Shown here piece by piece: positions 17,353-26,854 of a DNA stretch of 64,000 nt (its first letter is position 1; every line of letters begins with the position of its first letter). A program made the translations under genes and the position numbers. The notes under the pieces are model-generated. The model did not search any database. It worked only from the letters and a program-made list of their open reading frames with translations, and was not told where the DNA came from. The DNA is from Streptomyces hiroshimensis (GTDB lineage: Bacteria > Actinomycetota > Actinomycetes > Streptomycetales > Streptomycetaceae), in the NCBI RefSeq assembly GCF_014650335.1, contig NZ_BMUT01000011.1, forward strand, positions 124,001-188,000. The letters run 5' to 3'.

Positions 17353-18489
17353 CTACTGACCGCCGTTACGGGGGGCCGTCAGCTCCTTGAGCTCCTTGTC
17401 CAGCCACTTGAGCACCACCGGGTACTCCTCGCGCCACGTCTGGAAGTTGTGCCCGCCCTCGTCCCGGACCAGCTTGTCGACCTTGAGCGGGGGCTTGGCC
17501 TTCTGCGCGAACTTCAGGCTCGGCCCGTAGTTGTCCTCGTTCTTGCTGGTGCCCAGGAGCAGCGAGACCGGCGGCGGGGGCATGTGCTCCAGGCGCCACG
17601 TCAGGTCGTTCTCGTTCTTGTACGCCTTGCTGCCGGCGTAGAGGTCGCCGGTCTTGCCGTCCTGGCGTGCGAAGTAGTCGGCGGACAGGCCCGCCGCGGC
17701 GCCGTAGCGCGCCGGATTGGTCATCGCGAGCTTCAGTGCGCAGTAGCCGCCCGTGGAGTTGCCGACGGCGCCCCAGCTGCCGGGGGCGTCGGAGGCGCGG
17801 TACACGTCGGTCACGGCGAACGGCACGTCCTGGTTGAAGAAGGTGAGCGCCTGGGGACCGCCCGGCATGTCCGTGCAGTTGGTGTCGCGGTCGGCGACCA
17901 CCGAAGGCCGGACGAGCAGGTAGATCGTCGGCCTGATCTCCTTCTTCATGATGGCGGAGGAGGCGACCTGCGGGACTTTGAGCTGGGTGATGAGGTTCTT
18001 GGAGACCCCCGGCTGGCCGGTGATGACCACCACCACGGGGAACTTCTCCTTCTCGTGCTCCTTCTGGAAGTACTCGGGCGGCAGATAGGCGTACCCGTCC
18101 ATGCTCAGTCCGCTGACCGGGCCGTGGATCTGGACGCGGTCCACCTGCCCGGCCTTCTCGCGGGTGCCCTTGAGCCCGATGGACTCCTGCCCCTGCACGG
18201 TGAGGGCGGGCGGCCGCCTGCCGTCCTTCGTGCCCGTTTGCAGGACCTGTTTGCTCGACGCGCGGCCCAGCAGCTCGTTCCAGGTCGAGTAGAAGCCGAA
18301 CTCGTTGTTCGCGGCGACGAGCAGCACGGCCAGGATGCTGACCTGCGTCACCACGAGCAGACCGATGCGGCCCGCCAGCGCCAGCGGTCCCTTCCGTGCG
18401 GCCCGCGGCCACAGCCACAGTACGAGCGCGCTCACCGCGACGGCGATGAGCACGAGGACGAGCAGGAACGTCTGGGACGTCAGGCCCAC
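17353..18489 (-). CDS. Membrane-anchored esterase, alpha/beta hydrolase (antigen-85-like)
   Basis: A protein of about 378 residues. GTG 18489 is chosen because GGAGGA lies 9 bases upstream; a GTG at 18498 overlaps that site. Two N-terminal membrane helices (about 5-25 and 35-57) put the hydrolase domain outside. The domain has VVVVITGQPG, the nucleophile elbow GNSTGG (Ser), and GGHNFQTW as the catalytic-His region. This resembles the esterase/antigen-85 superfamily; mycolyl transfer is unlikely in Streptomyces, so the acyl substrate is unknown. It converges on the VTC gene. Confidence 0.85.
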   Translation of the reverse strand: MGLTSQTFLLVLVLIAVAVSALVLWLWPRAARKGPLALAGRIGLLVVTQVSILAVLLVAANNEFGFYSTWNELLGRASSKQVLQTGTKDGRRPPALTVQGQESIGLKGTREKAGQVDRVQIHGPVSGLSMDGYAYLPPEYFQKEHEKEKFPVVVVITGQPGVSKNLITQLKVPQVASSAIMKKEIRPTIYLLVRPSVVADRDTNCTDMPGGPQALTFFNQDVPFAVTDVYRASDAPGSWGAVGNSTGGYCALKLAMTNPARYGAAAGLSADYFARQDGKTGDLYAGSKAYKNENDLTWRLEHMPPPPVSLLLGTSKNEDNYGPSLKFAQKAKPPLKVDKLVRDEGGHNFQTWREEYPVVLKWLDKELKELTAPRNGGQ

Positions 18490-18617
18490 GGCAGTCACTC
18501 CTCCGGGAGGGGCGTTACTCCGGGAGAGACGGGTAATCAGTGGAAGTGGTTTAGTCTTTTGAGACGGAATTTCATCTTATATCGACAATGGTGGACCCGC
18601 CCTCCGTCCGGCCGCCC

Positions 18618-19616
18618 CTAACCGGCGGCCTCCAGCCGCTCCAGCAGCGCCGCCTCCCGCTCCGGGGCGAGGCCCAGCGGCGGCCGGTCCGGGCGCTGCG
18701 GGGCCCGGCCGCCGAGCTCCTGCAGCCAGGCCCACGTGGCCGCCACGGTCTCGGCCGCCGGCCTGCAGCGCAGCCCCGCGGCAAGGGCCTTGGAGGCGTC
18801 CCCCCGGTGGAGTACGTCGTACAGCTCGCCCGGCGGCACCCACACCGGCAGGTCGGTCCAGGGTTCGATGCCCGCGGACAGGATCGGCTCGGGTCCGGTC
18901 CAGCGCAGGAGCGCACCGGAGCCCGTCACCCGGACGCACGCCTCCAGTAGTTCGCCCATGGTGGCGTGCCCGGGCGGGTTCACGAGGTTGTACGGGCCGC
19001 CGAGCCCCGCGCCGAGGGCGTCGAGGATCCAGGCGGCGAGGTCGTGCACGTCGATGTACTGCACGCCCAGGTCGCGCGGGCCGGGGGCCAGTACCGTCCC
19101 GCCGCGGGCGATCCGCCCCAGCCACCACGGCAGCCGGCCCACGTTCTCGCCGGGGCCGAGGATCAGCCCGGCCCGCACCAGCAGCGCCCGGTCGCCGAAC
19201 GCGCCGAGGGCCGCCAGCTCCCCGCCGCGCTTGGCCTCCGCATAGCCCACTTCGCCGGCGTCCGGCGAGCCGTCCACCACGGGCCAGCGCTCGTCGCGCC
19301 CGGCCGGCGAGGGGTAGGCGTACACCGAGCCGCTGGAGACGTAGGCGTACCGCCCGGCGCGCCCGGTCAGCAGCCGCGCCGCGTCCCGCACGGCCGACGG
19401 CGCCCACGACCAGGTGTCGACGACGGCGTCCCACTCGCCGTGCGCGAGCGCCCGCAGGCCGTCCGCCTCCCGGCGGTCGCCGTGCAGGGCCGCCGCGCCC
19501 TCCGGCGGCGCGTGCCGGCCGCGGTGGAAGACCGTCACCTGCCAGCCGCGGGCCAGCGCCGCCTCGGTGACGGCGCGGCCCACGAACTCCGTGCCGCCCA
19601 GTATCAGTAGCCTCAT
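18618..19616 (-). CDS. NAD-dependent epimerase/dehydratase (extended SDR)
   Basis: A 332-residue enzyme starting at ATG 19616, behind a G-rich ribosome site. The N-terminal nucleotide motif is GGTEFVG (atypical form of GxxGxxG), followed by YVSSGSVYAYPSP (Ser/Tyr region) and a YAEAKRGGE motif supplying the Tyr-x-x-x-Lys catalytic pair. The C-terminal part has the LVNPPGHATMGELLEA sugar-binding pattern. It resembles chloroplast-type RNA-binding/isoflavone-reductase-like extended SDRs. The substrate is unknown. It is a single-gene unit next to the esterase. Confidence 0.82.
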   Translation of the reverse strand: MRLLILGGTEFVGRAVTEAALARGWQVTVFHRGRHAPPEGAAALHGDRREADGLRALAHGEWDAVVDTWSWAPSAVRDAARLLTGRAGRYAYVSSGSVYAYPSPAGRDERWPVVDGSPDAGEVGYAEAKRGGELAALGAFGDRALLVRAGLILGPGENVGRLPWWLGRIARGGTVLAPGPRDLGVQYIDVHDLAAWILDALGAGLGGPYNLVNPPGHATMGELLEACVRVTGSGALLRWTGPEPILSAGIEPWTDLPVWVPPGELYDVLHRGDASKALAAGLRCRPAAETVAATWAWLQELGGRAPQRPDRPPLGLAPEREAALLERLEAAG

Positions 19617-20440
19617 GCCCCCACCCTGCCTCCTGGACCCCACCTCGCGGAAGGAGGAGAGGAGGGGAAGGGGCCGGGAAACGGGAGGGAAGAGGGCGGG
19701 AGGGGCAGGGGCGAGCGCAGCCCCGAAGGAGGGCAACCTTACTTAGAGGGCGAGGAGTTGCTTCCGGTTGCTCCCCGGTCCGGAGGGGGATCTTGCTTGG
19801 TGAGATCACCTACGGCGACGGCCGGGGGATGTGTGCGGCGATCAGGCGATACAAGCGAAAAGTCGGACGGCCGTCATCAGGCCGATCTCGGGGCGGCCCG
19901 GCGCTCAGGGTACCCCTGGGGCACCCGGGGGAACGCCTGCGGACACCCGCTTCGGGCGCCGGTGTCGCCACAGGTCACCGGCGCGCCCGCCGCTGCGCAC
20001 GACGGCGGTGCCCGTGCCGTGGGGCGTGATCGCAGGACGCTCAATTCCGGCCAGTGAGCCGCGAGTTCCGCCCCGCTCATGGCCAGTGAGCCAGCGAGAC
20101 CTCCGGGCATGGCGCACTATATGCCTGGGCGGTCGAGAGGCTGTTGAGGGACTCAAGTGCCTCTCGATGCCGCGGCAGGGGCACACCTGTGCCCGCCGCC
20201 CGCGCTGTGCCGTGCGGTCCGGCTCCGGCCGTGCGGCCCGGTCACGGGCGTAGGTGCCCGTGCCGTCGGGGGAACGGGCAGGCGGTCGGGTGGGGAGGCG
20301 CGACCGCCGTGGGGCCGTGCCATGTGGGGATCAACAGGGGATCAATTCGATGTGCGGGCCGGGCCGTCGGCGCCGCTCGCACGTGTCTTTGGAACCGGAC
20401 GGCCGCGCCGTGCGCGCCGCCGTCCTGGGGGGAGAATCCT
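19617..20440 (+). other. Long leader/intergenic region before the exopolysaccharide operon
   Basis: About 820 bases with no gene I can support. It holds the divergent promoters and probably a long 5' leader for the operon. Visible features are a purine-rich tract at 19655-19730, the 12-base direct repeat GGCCAGTGAGCC at 20049-20060 and 20081-20092, and a repeated GGGGATCAA just before the first gene. I looked for a c-di-GMP riboswitch and did not find its conserved core. Confidence 0.5.
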
Positions 20441-22618
20441 ATGGGTCGTACGACCCGCCTTGCCGCAGCATGGGCTGCGGCCGCTCTGCTCGCCGTCGCC
20501 GTTCCGGCCGGGGGCGCCCAGGCCGCCGACCCGCCGCCGAGGATCGATCTGCGGGTCCTCGTCGTGGACGACGGCGGCCCCGCCACGGAGGCGCTCCGCG
20601 CCGAGCTCGACGGCGCCGGCACGCCGTACACCGCGGTGAATCTGACGGACGCCGGGCGCCCGCGCATCGACGAGGCCTTCCTCAGCGACACCGTGGACGG
20701 CAGACCCCGGGCCAGATTCCAGGGCGTGGTGCTGCCGAACGAGAACCCCTTCGGGGCGGGCTCGCCGGAGATGGCCGCCCTGGCCTCCTTCGAGAAGCGC
20801 TTCGGCATACGGCAGGTCGACGCCTACACGTACGCGAGCCCCCGGGTCGGGCTCAACAGCCCCCAGGAGGCCGGCTACAGCGGCCCCCTGGACGGCAAGA
20901 CCGCCCAGGTGACGGCCGACGGCGCCACAGGACCCTTCGGCTACCTCAAGAAAAACGTTCCTTTCGAGGACAACGACACCTCGGTCAACGAGAGCTACGG
21001 CTATCTCGCCGCGCCCCTCGCCCAGCAGGAGCAGGGCGCGACCTACACCAGCTACCTCGACGCACCGATCCCCGGCTCCGCCGCGCGCGGCTCGCTGATC
21101 GGCCAGTACACCCACGACGGCCGCAGCGAACTCGTCGTCACCTTCATCGCCAACCAGTACCAGAGCCAGTTCCGCCTGGTCTCGCGCGGCATCGTCGAAT
21201 GGCTGACCCAGGGCATCCACCTGGGCGCCTCCCGCAACTACTTCGGCGTTCACGTCGACGACGTCTTCGCCTCCGACGACCGCTGGGACGTCAAGCGCAA
21301 GTGCACCCCCGGCGACGTCGACTGCCCCGGCAACCCCGCCCCCGACAGCCCGCCGATACGCATGACGGCCGCCGACGCGCAGTACGCCAGGCAGTGGTCG
21401 CAAAGCCACAACCTCCCGCTGGACCTGGCCTACAACGGCGTCGGCAGCGAGGAGTTCAAGGCGGAGCACGGCGGCACCTACGACCCGCTGCTCGACCAGC
21501 TCCGCGCCGACCAGAAGTCCTTCCGCTGGATCAACCACACCTATACCCACGCCTTCCTCGGCTGCGTGCAGAACACCACCGTCGTGCCCTGGAAGTGCGC
21601 CACCGACCTGCTCGGCAACGTGCGCTGGGTCAGCCGCGCCACCATCAACGGCGAGATCGGCAACAACCTCAACTGGGCGGCCCGCCAGGGTCTCACCCTC
21701 GACAAGGACGAGCTGGTCACCGGTGAGCACTCCGGCCTGAAGACCCTGCCCCAGCAGACCAAGGACAACCCCGAGCTCGCACCGTCCCTCACGCAGAACG
21801 GCGTCGGCTGGGTCGCCAGCGACAACTCCCGCGAACGCGAGCAGCGCCAGGTCGGCCCCGCGCTCACCGTGCCGCGCTACCCGATGAACGTCTACTACAA
21901 CGTCGGCAAGGCCACCGAGCAGACCGACGAGTACAACTGGCTGTACACGAAGAAGGCCGACGGCGGCAGCGGCATCTGCGAGAACTCCACGACGACCACC
22001 TGCCTCAAGGCCCCGCTGGACGTGAAGACCGGCTTCTCGTCCTACATCCTGCCCCTTGAGGCCCGCATCGCCATGGGCCACGTCCTGGCCAACGACCCGC
22101 GCCCGCACTTCATGCACCAGTCCAACCTCTCCGAGGAGCGGATCGGCTACACCGTCCTGGAGAAGGTCCTCTCCGACTACTCCGGCCTCTACGCCGACAA
22201 CACCCCGCTGGTCAACCTCCGCATGCGGGACATCGGCACGGAGATGAGCAAGCGGGCCGCCTGGACCGCCGCCCTCTCCGCCGGCAAGGTCACCGCCTAC
22301 CGCATCGGCAGCACCGTCACCGTCTCCGCACCCGCCGGCACCCAGCTCTCCGCCACCCTTCCCGGCGGCACCGTCCGCAACGACACCAAGGCCGTCTTCG
22401 GCGACGCCTACGCAGGCCTGCGCTCCGGCTGGGCCGCCCCCGCCGCCGGGCAGGACCGGCTGGACCTCACCCTGCCCACAGGCGCCACCCCGGCCGCCCG
22501 CGCCCTGAACTCCGCCACCGCCCGCGTACAGCCCCCGGCCACGAGCGCCCTCCCGGTGCCCAAGGGCGTCACCACCCGGGTGCCGTACGGCCCCGGGGAC
22601 GCCGCCGCCCGGCGCTGA
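20441..22618 (+). CDS. Agd3-like secreted polysaccharide deacetylase (CE18-type)
   Basis: A 725-residue secreted protein; ATG 20441 with GGGGGGAG 6 bases upstream. The signal peptide ends AQAAD at about residue 28. An N-terminal Rossmann-like module (DLRVLVVDDGG...) precedes the deacetylase core. The core has NYFGVHVDDVF (His271, Asp273/Asp274; the metal/catalytic Asp motif) and WINHTYTHAF (His366, His370; HxxxH metal motif). This matches fungal Agd3, which deacetylates galactosaminogalactan. A further C-terminal beta-rich part (about 590-690) may bind glycan. It heads an eight-gene operon holding a PelF-like GT and GH135/GH114-like proteins, so the substrate is probably the polymer made by this operon. 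Confidence 0.85.
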   Translation: MGRTTRLAAAWAAAALLAVAVPAGGAQAADPPPRIDLRVLVVDDGGPATEALRAELDGAGTPYTAVNLTDAGRPRIDEAFLSDTVDGRPRARFQGVVLPNENPFGAGSPEMAALASFEKRFGIRQVDAYTYASPRVGLNSPQEAGYSGPLDGKTAQVTADGATGPFGYLKKNVPFEDNDTSVNESYGYLAAPLAQQEQGATYTSYLDAPIPGSAARGSLIGQYTHDGRSELVVTFIANQYQSQFRLVSRGIVEWLTQGIHLGASRNYFGVHVDDVFASDDRWDVKRKCTPGDVDCPGNPAPDSPPIRMTAADAQYARQWSQSHNLPLDLAYNGVGSEEFKAEHGGTYDPLLDQLRADQKSFRWINHTYTHAFLGCVQNTTVVPWKCATDLLGNVRWVSRATINGEIGNNLNWAARQGLTLDKDELVTGEHSGLKTLPQQTKDNPELAPSLTQNGVGWVASDNSREREQRQVGPALTVPRYPMNVYYNVGKATEQTDEYNWLYTKKADGGSGICENSTTTTCLKAPLDVKTGFSSYILPLEARIAMGHVLANDPRPHFMHQSNLSEERIGYTVLEKVLSDYSGLYADNTPLVNLRMRDIGTEMSKRAAWTAALSAGKVTAYRIGSTVTVSAPAGTQLSATLPGGTVRNDTKAVFGDAYAGLRSGWAAPAAGQDRLDLTLPTGATPAARALNSATARVQPPATSALPVPKGVTTRVPYGPGDAAARR

Positions 22619-22685
22619 CCCGGACCGCCATCACTCCGTGCCGCACCACCCCATGCACAGCCGACACTGGAGAGAACCGAGTTCT

Positions 22686-24236
22686 ATGCACGGACCGCCT
22701 GCCGAAACGGCATCCGACACTCCCACGGTGACCCTGCTCACCGAGGGAACGTACCCGCACAGCCATGGCGGAGTGAGCGTGTGGTGCGACCAGCTCGTCC
22801 AGGGCATGCCCGACGTCGACTTCCGGGTCATAGCGGTCACCGGCACCGGCCGCGAACCGCTCGCCTGGGAACCGCCCGGCCACGTACGGGAGGTGGAGAG
22901 CCACCCTCTGTGGGGACCTCCGCCCCCCGGCCGCGCCCCGCGCGGCCGGGAGCTGCGCGCCTTCCTCACCGCCTACGAACAGTTCCTGCTGTCCCTCCTG
23001 GACCCCGGCCAGGAGCAGCACTTCGCCCGCACCTTCTACCGCCTCGCCGACCACGCGGCCTCCGGCGCGCTGTCGGCCGCCCTGCGCGGCGAGGCCGCCG
23101 CCCGCACCCTCGTGCGCGTCTGGAACCGGCCGCACCTGCACACCGCGGCCGCCCGCCCGACCCTGCACGACGCCCTGCTGGCCACCGACCTGCTGGAGCA
23201 CGCGCTGCGCCCGCTCGCGGCCACCCCGCCCGCCCGAGGCGTCACCCACGCCGTCAGCGGAGGGCTCGCGACGCTGCCCGGCCTGGTCGCCCACCACCGG
23301 CACGGCACGCCCTTCCTCCTCACCGAGCACGGCATCTACCTGCGCGAGCGCTACCTGAGCTTCCGCGCCGAGGCCTACCGCTGGCCGGTCAAGGCCCTGA
23401 TGCTGGGCCTGTTCCGGATGCTCGCCGTGGAGAGCTACCGGTGCGCCTCGCTGGTCACCCCCGGCAACCGCTACAACCGGCGCTGGGAGGAGCACGGCGG
23501 CACCCCGCCCGACCGCATCCGCACCGTCTACAACGGCGTCGACCCCACGGCCTTCCCGCCCGCCGGGCCCGAGCCGGACGCCCCGACGCTCAGCTGGGCC
23601 GGGCGCGTCGACCCCATCAAGGGCCTGGAGACCCTGATCCGCGCCTTCGCACTCGTCCGCAAGGAGATACCCGAAGCGCGCCTGCGGCTCTTCGGCGGCA
23701 CCCCGCGCGGCGGCGAGGGCTACCGCACCGCCTGCGAGAAGCTCGCCGCGGAACTCGGCGTCGGCGAGGCCGTCACCTTCGAAGGACGCGTCGACGACAT
23801 CCGCGACGCCTACGCCGCCGGCAACGTCGTGATGCTCTCCAGCATCAGCGAAGGATTCCCCTTCACCCTCATCGAGGCCATGTCGTGCGGGCGGGCCACC
23901 GTCTCCACGGACGTCGGCGGCGTCCGCGAGGCCGTCGGCGACACCGGGATCGTCGTACCGCCCCGCGACCCCGAGGCCATGGCCCGCGCCGCCCTGACCC
24001 TGCTGCGGGACCGGGAGCTCCGCGCGGACATGGGGGAGCGGGCCCGGCTCCGGGTGATCGAGCAGTTCACCCTCCGTCAGACCATCGACGCCTTCCGCGA
24101 CATCTACCACGACCTCGCCGGCACCCGCCGGCCCGACACCCTCGAACGGCCCCGGCGCAAGCAGGCGGAGCCTGCCCGGGCCCTCGCGGACGCCGAGAGA
24201 CCCGTCATGGCCATGGCCGCGGGCGGTGCGGGATGA
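22686..24236 (+). CDS. PelF-like GT4 glycosyltransferase
   Basis: A 516-residue cytoplasmic glycosyltransferase starting at ATG 22686. The N-terminal DUF3492-type part shows the PelF signature LLTEGTYPHSHGGVSVWCDQLV. The C-terminal GT4 half has SWAGRVDPIKGLETLI, LFGGTPRGGEGY, and the donor-binding SSISEGFPFTLIEAMSCGR (E-x7-E type) motif. PelF of Pseudomonas polymerises the galactosamine-rich Pel polymer from UDP-sugars; fungal Gt4c carries the same module. The last 40 residues are basic/Ala-rich. It overlaps the next gene by ATGA. It is the likely polymerase of the operon. Confidence 0.9.
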   Translation: MHGPPAETASDTPTVTLLTEGTYPHSHGGVSVWCDQLVQGMPDVDFRVIAVTGTGREPLAWEPPGHVREVESHPLWGPPPPGRAPRGRELRAFLTAYEQFLLSLLDPGQEQHFARTFYRLADHAASGALSAALRGEAAARTLVRVWNRPHLHTAAARPTLHDALLATDLLEHALRPLAATPPARGVTHAVSGGLATLPGLVAHHRHGTPFLLTEHGIYLRERYLSFRAEAYRWPVKALMLGLFRMLAVESYRCASLVTPGNRYNRRWEEHGGTPPDRIRTVYNGVDPTAFPPAGPEPDAPTLSWAGRVDPIKGLETLIRAFALVRKEIPEARLRLFGGTPRGGEGYRTACEKLAAELGVGEAVTFEGRVDDIRDAYAAGNVVMLSSISEGFPFTLIEAMSCGRATVSTDVGGVREAVGDTGIVVPPRDPEAMARAALTLLRDRELRADMGERARLRVIEQFTLRQTIDAFRDIYHDLAGTRRPDTLERPRRKQAEPARALADAERPVMAMAAGGAG

Positions 24237-25690
24237 GCGGCTTACTCCGCCTCGTACCCGACGAGCCCGAGCCCGCCCACGACCTGGCGGCCGCACCCGC
24301 ACCGGTGCGGCCCCGGCCGCGGCCGCGCTGGGCGGCCGACCCGGTCGACGAACTCGCCGAGGAACTGGCCGAGGTGTGCGCCGCGGCCGTCCACCCCGAC
24401 GAGATCGCGGCCGTCCTGGAAGCCGACGGCCTCACCGGCGAACAGATCACCGAACGCTACGGGCGCGCGGACGCCTTCGAGCTCGCAGCCGAGCTGTACG
24501 CGCGCGTGCCCCGCAGCCACCCCGAACCCGGACCCCGTCCGGACCCCTGGAAGGTGACCCCGGGCCGCTTCGTCCTGCGGGCCCTGGTGTTCACCCTCCC
24601 CGGCTTCGGCTACTCCCTCGCCGCGCCGCTGATGGCCGGCGCCAGGGACGGCTACGGCCTGCCCCTGGGCACGGCCGGCCTCGTCGCCTCCGCGCTCGTG
24701 GCATGGGCGTGGAACCAGGGCCTCGCCCACCGTGCCTACCTGCGCCTGGCCACGGGCGGGCGCAGCGCGGCGGCCCGCTGCCTGCAGTGGGGTGCCCCGC
24801 TCGGCGCCCTCCTGGCCGCGGCCGCGGCGGTGATCCCGCCCGGCCTGCCGGGAGTGGCCGCCTTCGCGGCCGGCCAGGCGCTCTACCTCGCCGCGGCGAC
24901 GGTCCTGCTGGTGCTCGGCCGGGAGAGACTCCTGCTGCTCACGCTCGCGCCCACCGCGGCCGGGGGAGCGGCCCTCCTGTTCGTCCAGCCGCCCGACGCC
25001 CTGCGCATCGCCCTGCTCCTGGCCACCGCCGGGGGAGTGCTCGCCGCGGCGGCCCACGAGGTCGTACGGGCCCGCCGCGAGGGGAAACCCCCCGCGCATC
25101 CGGCCCTGTCGCCGCTCGCCTCCGTCCCGTACGGCCTGTTCGGCCTGGGCTGCGGCGTACTGACGACCCTCGCCGCACTCGGCGACGTCCTGCGCCGCAC
25201 CCCGGGCGCCACCACCGCCGGGGCCGCCGTCATCGCGCTCACCCTCAGCATGGGAGCCGCGGAATGGCTGCTCTACCGCTGCCGCGGCACGGCCCTCGCG
25301 GCACTCGCCCGCTCCACCACCACCGCCGGCCTCAAGCTCGGCGCGGCCCGCGTGCTGGGCCTGTGCGCCGCCGCCTACCTCGCGGCCCTCGCCCTGCTCG
25401 CCCTGACCACGGGGGCGCTGTGGCCGGACGGCCCGCCGGTCACCACCGGACGGACCGCCTCTCTGCTCGCCCTGGGGGCCGTCCTGTGGACCGGGCTGCT
25501 CCTGCAGGCCTTCGGCGTCGCCTGGCTCCCGGCCCTGGTGTGCCTGGCCGCGGCCGGCGCCGAATCGGCCGCCGCCGTCCTGCGGATCTCCGCACCCGTC
25601 ACGGCCCAGCTCCTCGTCTGTACGGCGGCGGCAGCCTGCCTCCTCGCCGCCGCCACCGCCCTGCTCAGCCGGATCACCACGCACCGCTGA
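24233..25690 (+). CDS. Polytopic membrane protein, possible PelG-type export partner
   Basis: A 485-residue protein whose ATG overlaps the PelF stop (ATGA). The first 115 residues are cytosolic and acidic. About 10-12 hydrophobic segments follow, from RFVLRALVFTLPGFGYSLAAPLM to the end. I see no clear family motif. Its position directly after a PelF-like transferase is where PelG (an MOP-fold flippase-like exporter) lies in pel operons, and fungal Gt4c fuses a GT4 domain to a membrane domain. PelG-like function is inferred from place, not sequence. Codon 4 is TTA (24242-24244), a very early potential bldA checkpoint. Confidence 0.8.
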   Translation: MSGLLRLVPDEPEPAHDLAAAPAPVRPRPRPRWAADPVDELAEELAEVCAAAVHPDEIAAVLEADGLTGEQITERYGRADAFELAAELYARVPRSHPEPGPRPDPWKVTPGRFVLRALVFTLPGFGYSLAAPLMAGARDGYGLPLGTAGLVASALVAWAWNQGLAHRAYLRLATGGRSAAARCLQWGAPLGALLAAAAAVIPPGLPGVAAFAAGQALYLAAATVLLVLGRERLLLLTLAPTAAGGAALLFVQPPDALRIALLLATAGGVLAAAAHEVVRARREGKPPAHPALSPLASVPYGLFGLGCGVLTTLAALGDVLRRTPGATTAGAAVIALTLSMGAAEWLLYRCRGTALAALARSTTTAGLKLGAARVLGLCAAAYLAALALLALTTGALWPDGPPVTTGRTASLLALGAVLWTGLLLQAFGVAWLPALVCLAAAGAESAAAVLRISAPVTAQLLVCTAAAACLLAAATALLSRITTHR

Positions 25691-25786
25691 CGCACCGATA
25701 CACAGCGCTGACGCACCGTTCGCTCCGTCCCCGCTCCACCGCGGCCACGATCCAGCCGCCACCGCTCACGCAAAGGGAGACCCGTC

Positions 25787-26806
25787 ATGCCCGCAAACGC
25801 AAACGCAAACGCACCCGCACCCGTAGCCGTCACCGGCGCGGAGGGTTTCATCGGCTCGCACCTGGTGGAAGCGCTCGTCGCCGCAGGCCACCACGTCCGC
25901 GCGATGGTGCAGTACAACTCCTTCTCCTCCTACGGATGGCTGGAGAACCTGCCCGGCGAGGTGATGGACAACGTCGAGGTCGTCCTCGGCGACGTGCGCG
26001 ACCCCGGCTCGGTCCAGGGCCTCGTCACCGGCACGGAGGCGGTCTACCACCTGGCCGCCCTCATCGCGATCCCCTACTCCTACCGCGCCCCGCACAGCTA
26101 CGTGGAGACCAACGTCACCGGCACGCTCAACGTGCTGGAGGCCGTGCGCCACCTCGGCATCCCGCGCCTGGTCCACACCTCCACCAGCGAGACCTACGGC
26201 ACCGCGCAGACCGTGCCCATCAGCGAGGACCACCCCATCAACACCCAGTCGCCGTACGCCGCCTCGAAGGCCGGCGGCGACCGCCTCGCGGACAGCTACC
26301 ACGCCAGCTTCGACGTGCCCGTCGTCACCCTGCGCCCCTTCAACACCTTCGGCCCGCGCCAGTCCATGCGGGCCGTCATCCCCACCGTCATCGGCCAGGT
26401 CGCGGCCGGGGAGCGCACCATCACCCTCGGCGACCTGCGCCCCACCCGTGACTTCAGCTACGTCAAGGACACCGTCGCCGCCTTCCTCGCCGTCGGCACC
26501 GCCCCCGCCGCCGACGTCGTCGGACGCACCTTCAACTCCGGTACGGGCGAGGAGATCTCGGTCGGCGACCTCGTCACCCTCATCGGCAAGATCATGAACA
26601 CCGAGCTGGAGATCCGCGCCGACCAGGAGCGCATCCGGCCGGCCGCCTCGGAGGTCATGCGCCTGGTGTGCGACGCCACGCGGCTGCGCACCGCCACCGG
26701 CTGGGCCCCCGCCCACACCCTCGAACAGGGACTCGCCGAGACCGTCGCGTTCTTCCGCGACCCGCTGAACCTCGGCCGGTACAAGGCCGGCATCTACAAC
26801 GTCTGA
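25787..26806 (+). CDS. LegB-like NAD-dependent nucleotide-sugar 4,6-dehydratase/epimerase
   Basis: A 339-residue extended SDR; ATG 25787 with GGGAG 7 bases upstream. After a short Ala/Asn repeat (PANANANA) come the NAD motif TGAEGFIGSH, the YNSFSSYGWLE segment typical of LegB-like enzymes, STSETYG, and the catalytic Tyr157-x3-Lys161 in SPYAASK. LegB-type enzymes act on NDP-HexNAc. In this operon it would supply or interconvert the HexNAc donor, the job done by the epimerase Uge3 in the fungal cluster; dehydration versus epimerisation cannot be told by eye. Confidence 0.88.
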   Translation: MPANANANAPAPVAVTGAEGFIGSHLVEALVAAGHHVRAMVQYNSFSSYGWLENLPGEVMDNVEVVLGDVRDPGSVQGLVTGTEAVYHLAALIAIPYSYRAPHSYVETNVTGTLNVLEAVRHLGIPRLVHTSTSETYGTAQTVPISEDHPINTQSPYAASKAGGDRLADSYHASFDVPVVTLRPFNTFGPRQSMRAVIPTVIGQVAAGERTITLGDLRPTRDFSYVKDTVAAFLAVGTAPAADVVGRTFNSGTGEEISVGDLVTLIGKIMNTELEIRADQERIRPAASEVMRLVCDATRLRTATGWAPAHTLEQGLAETVAFFRDPLNLGRYKAGIYNV

Positions 26807-26854
26807 CGCGACGGCACCGCCCCGACGTCACCCACGCAGAGAGGAACAGCACCC

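Noticed and set aside
19617..20440. c-di-GMP riboswitch before the exopolysaccharide operon
   Set aside because: Expected from pel biology, but the conserved GEMM core was not found.
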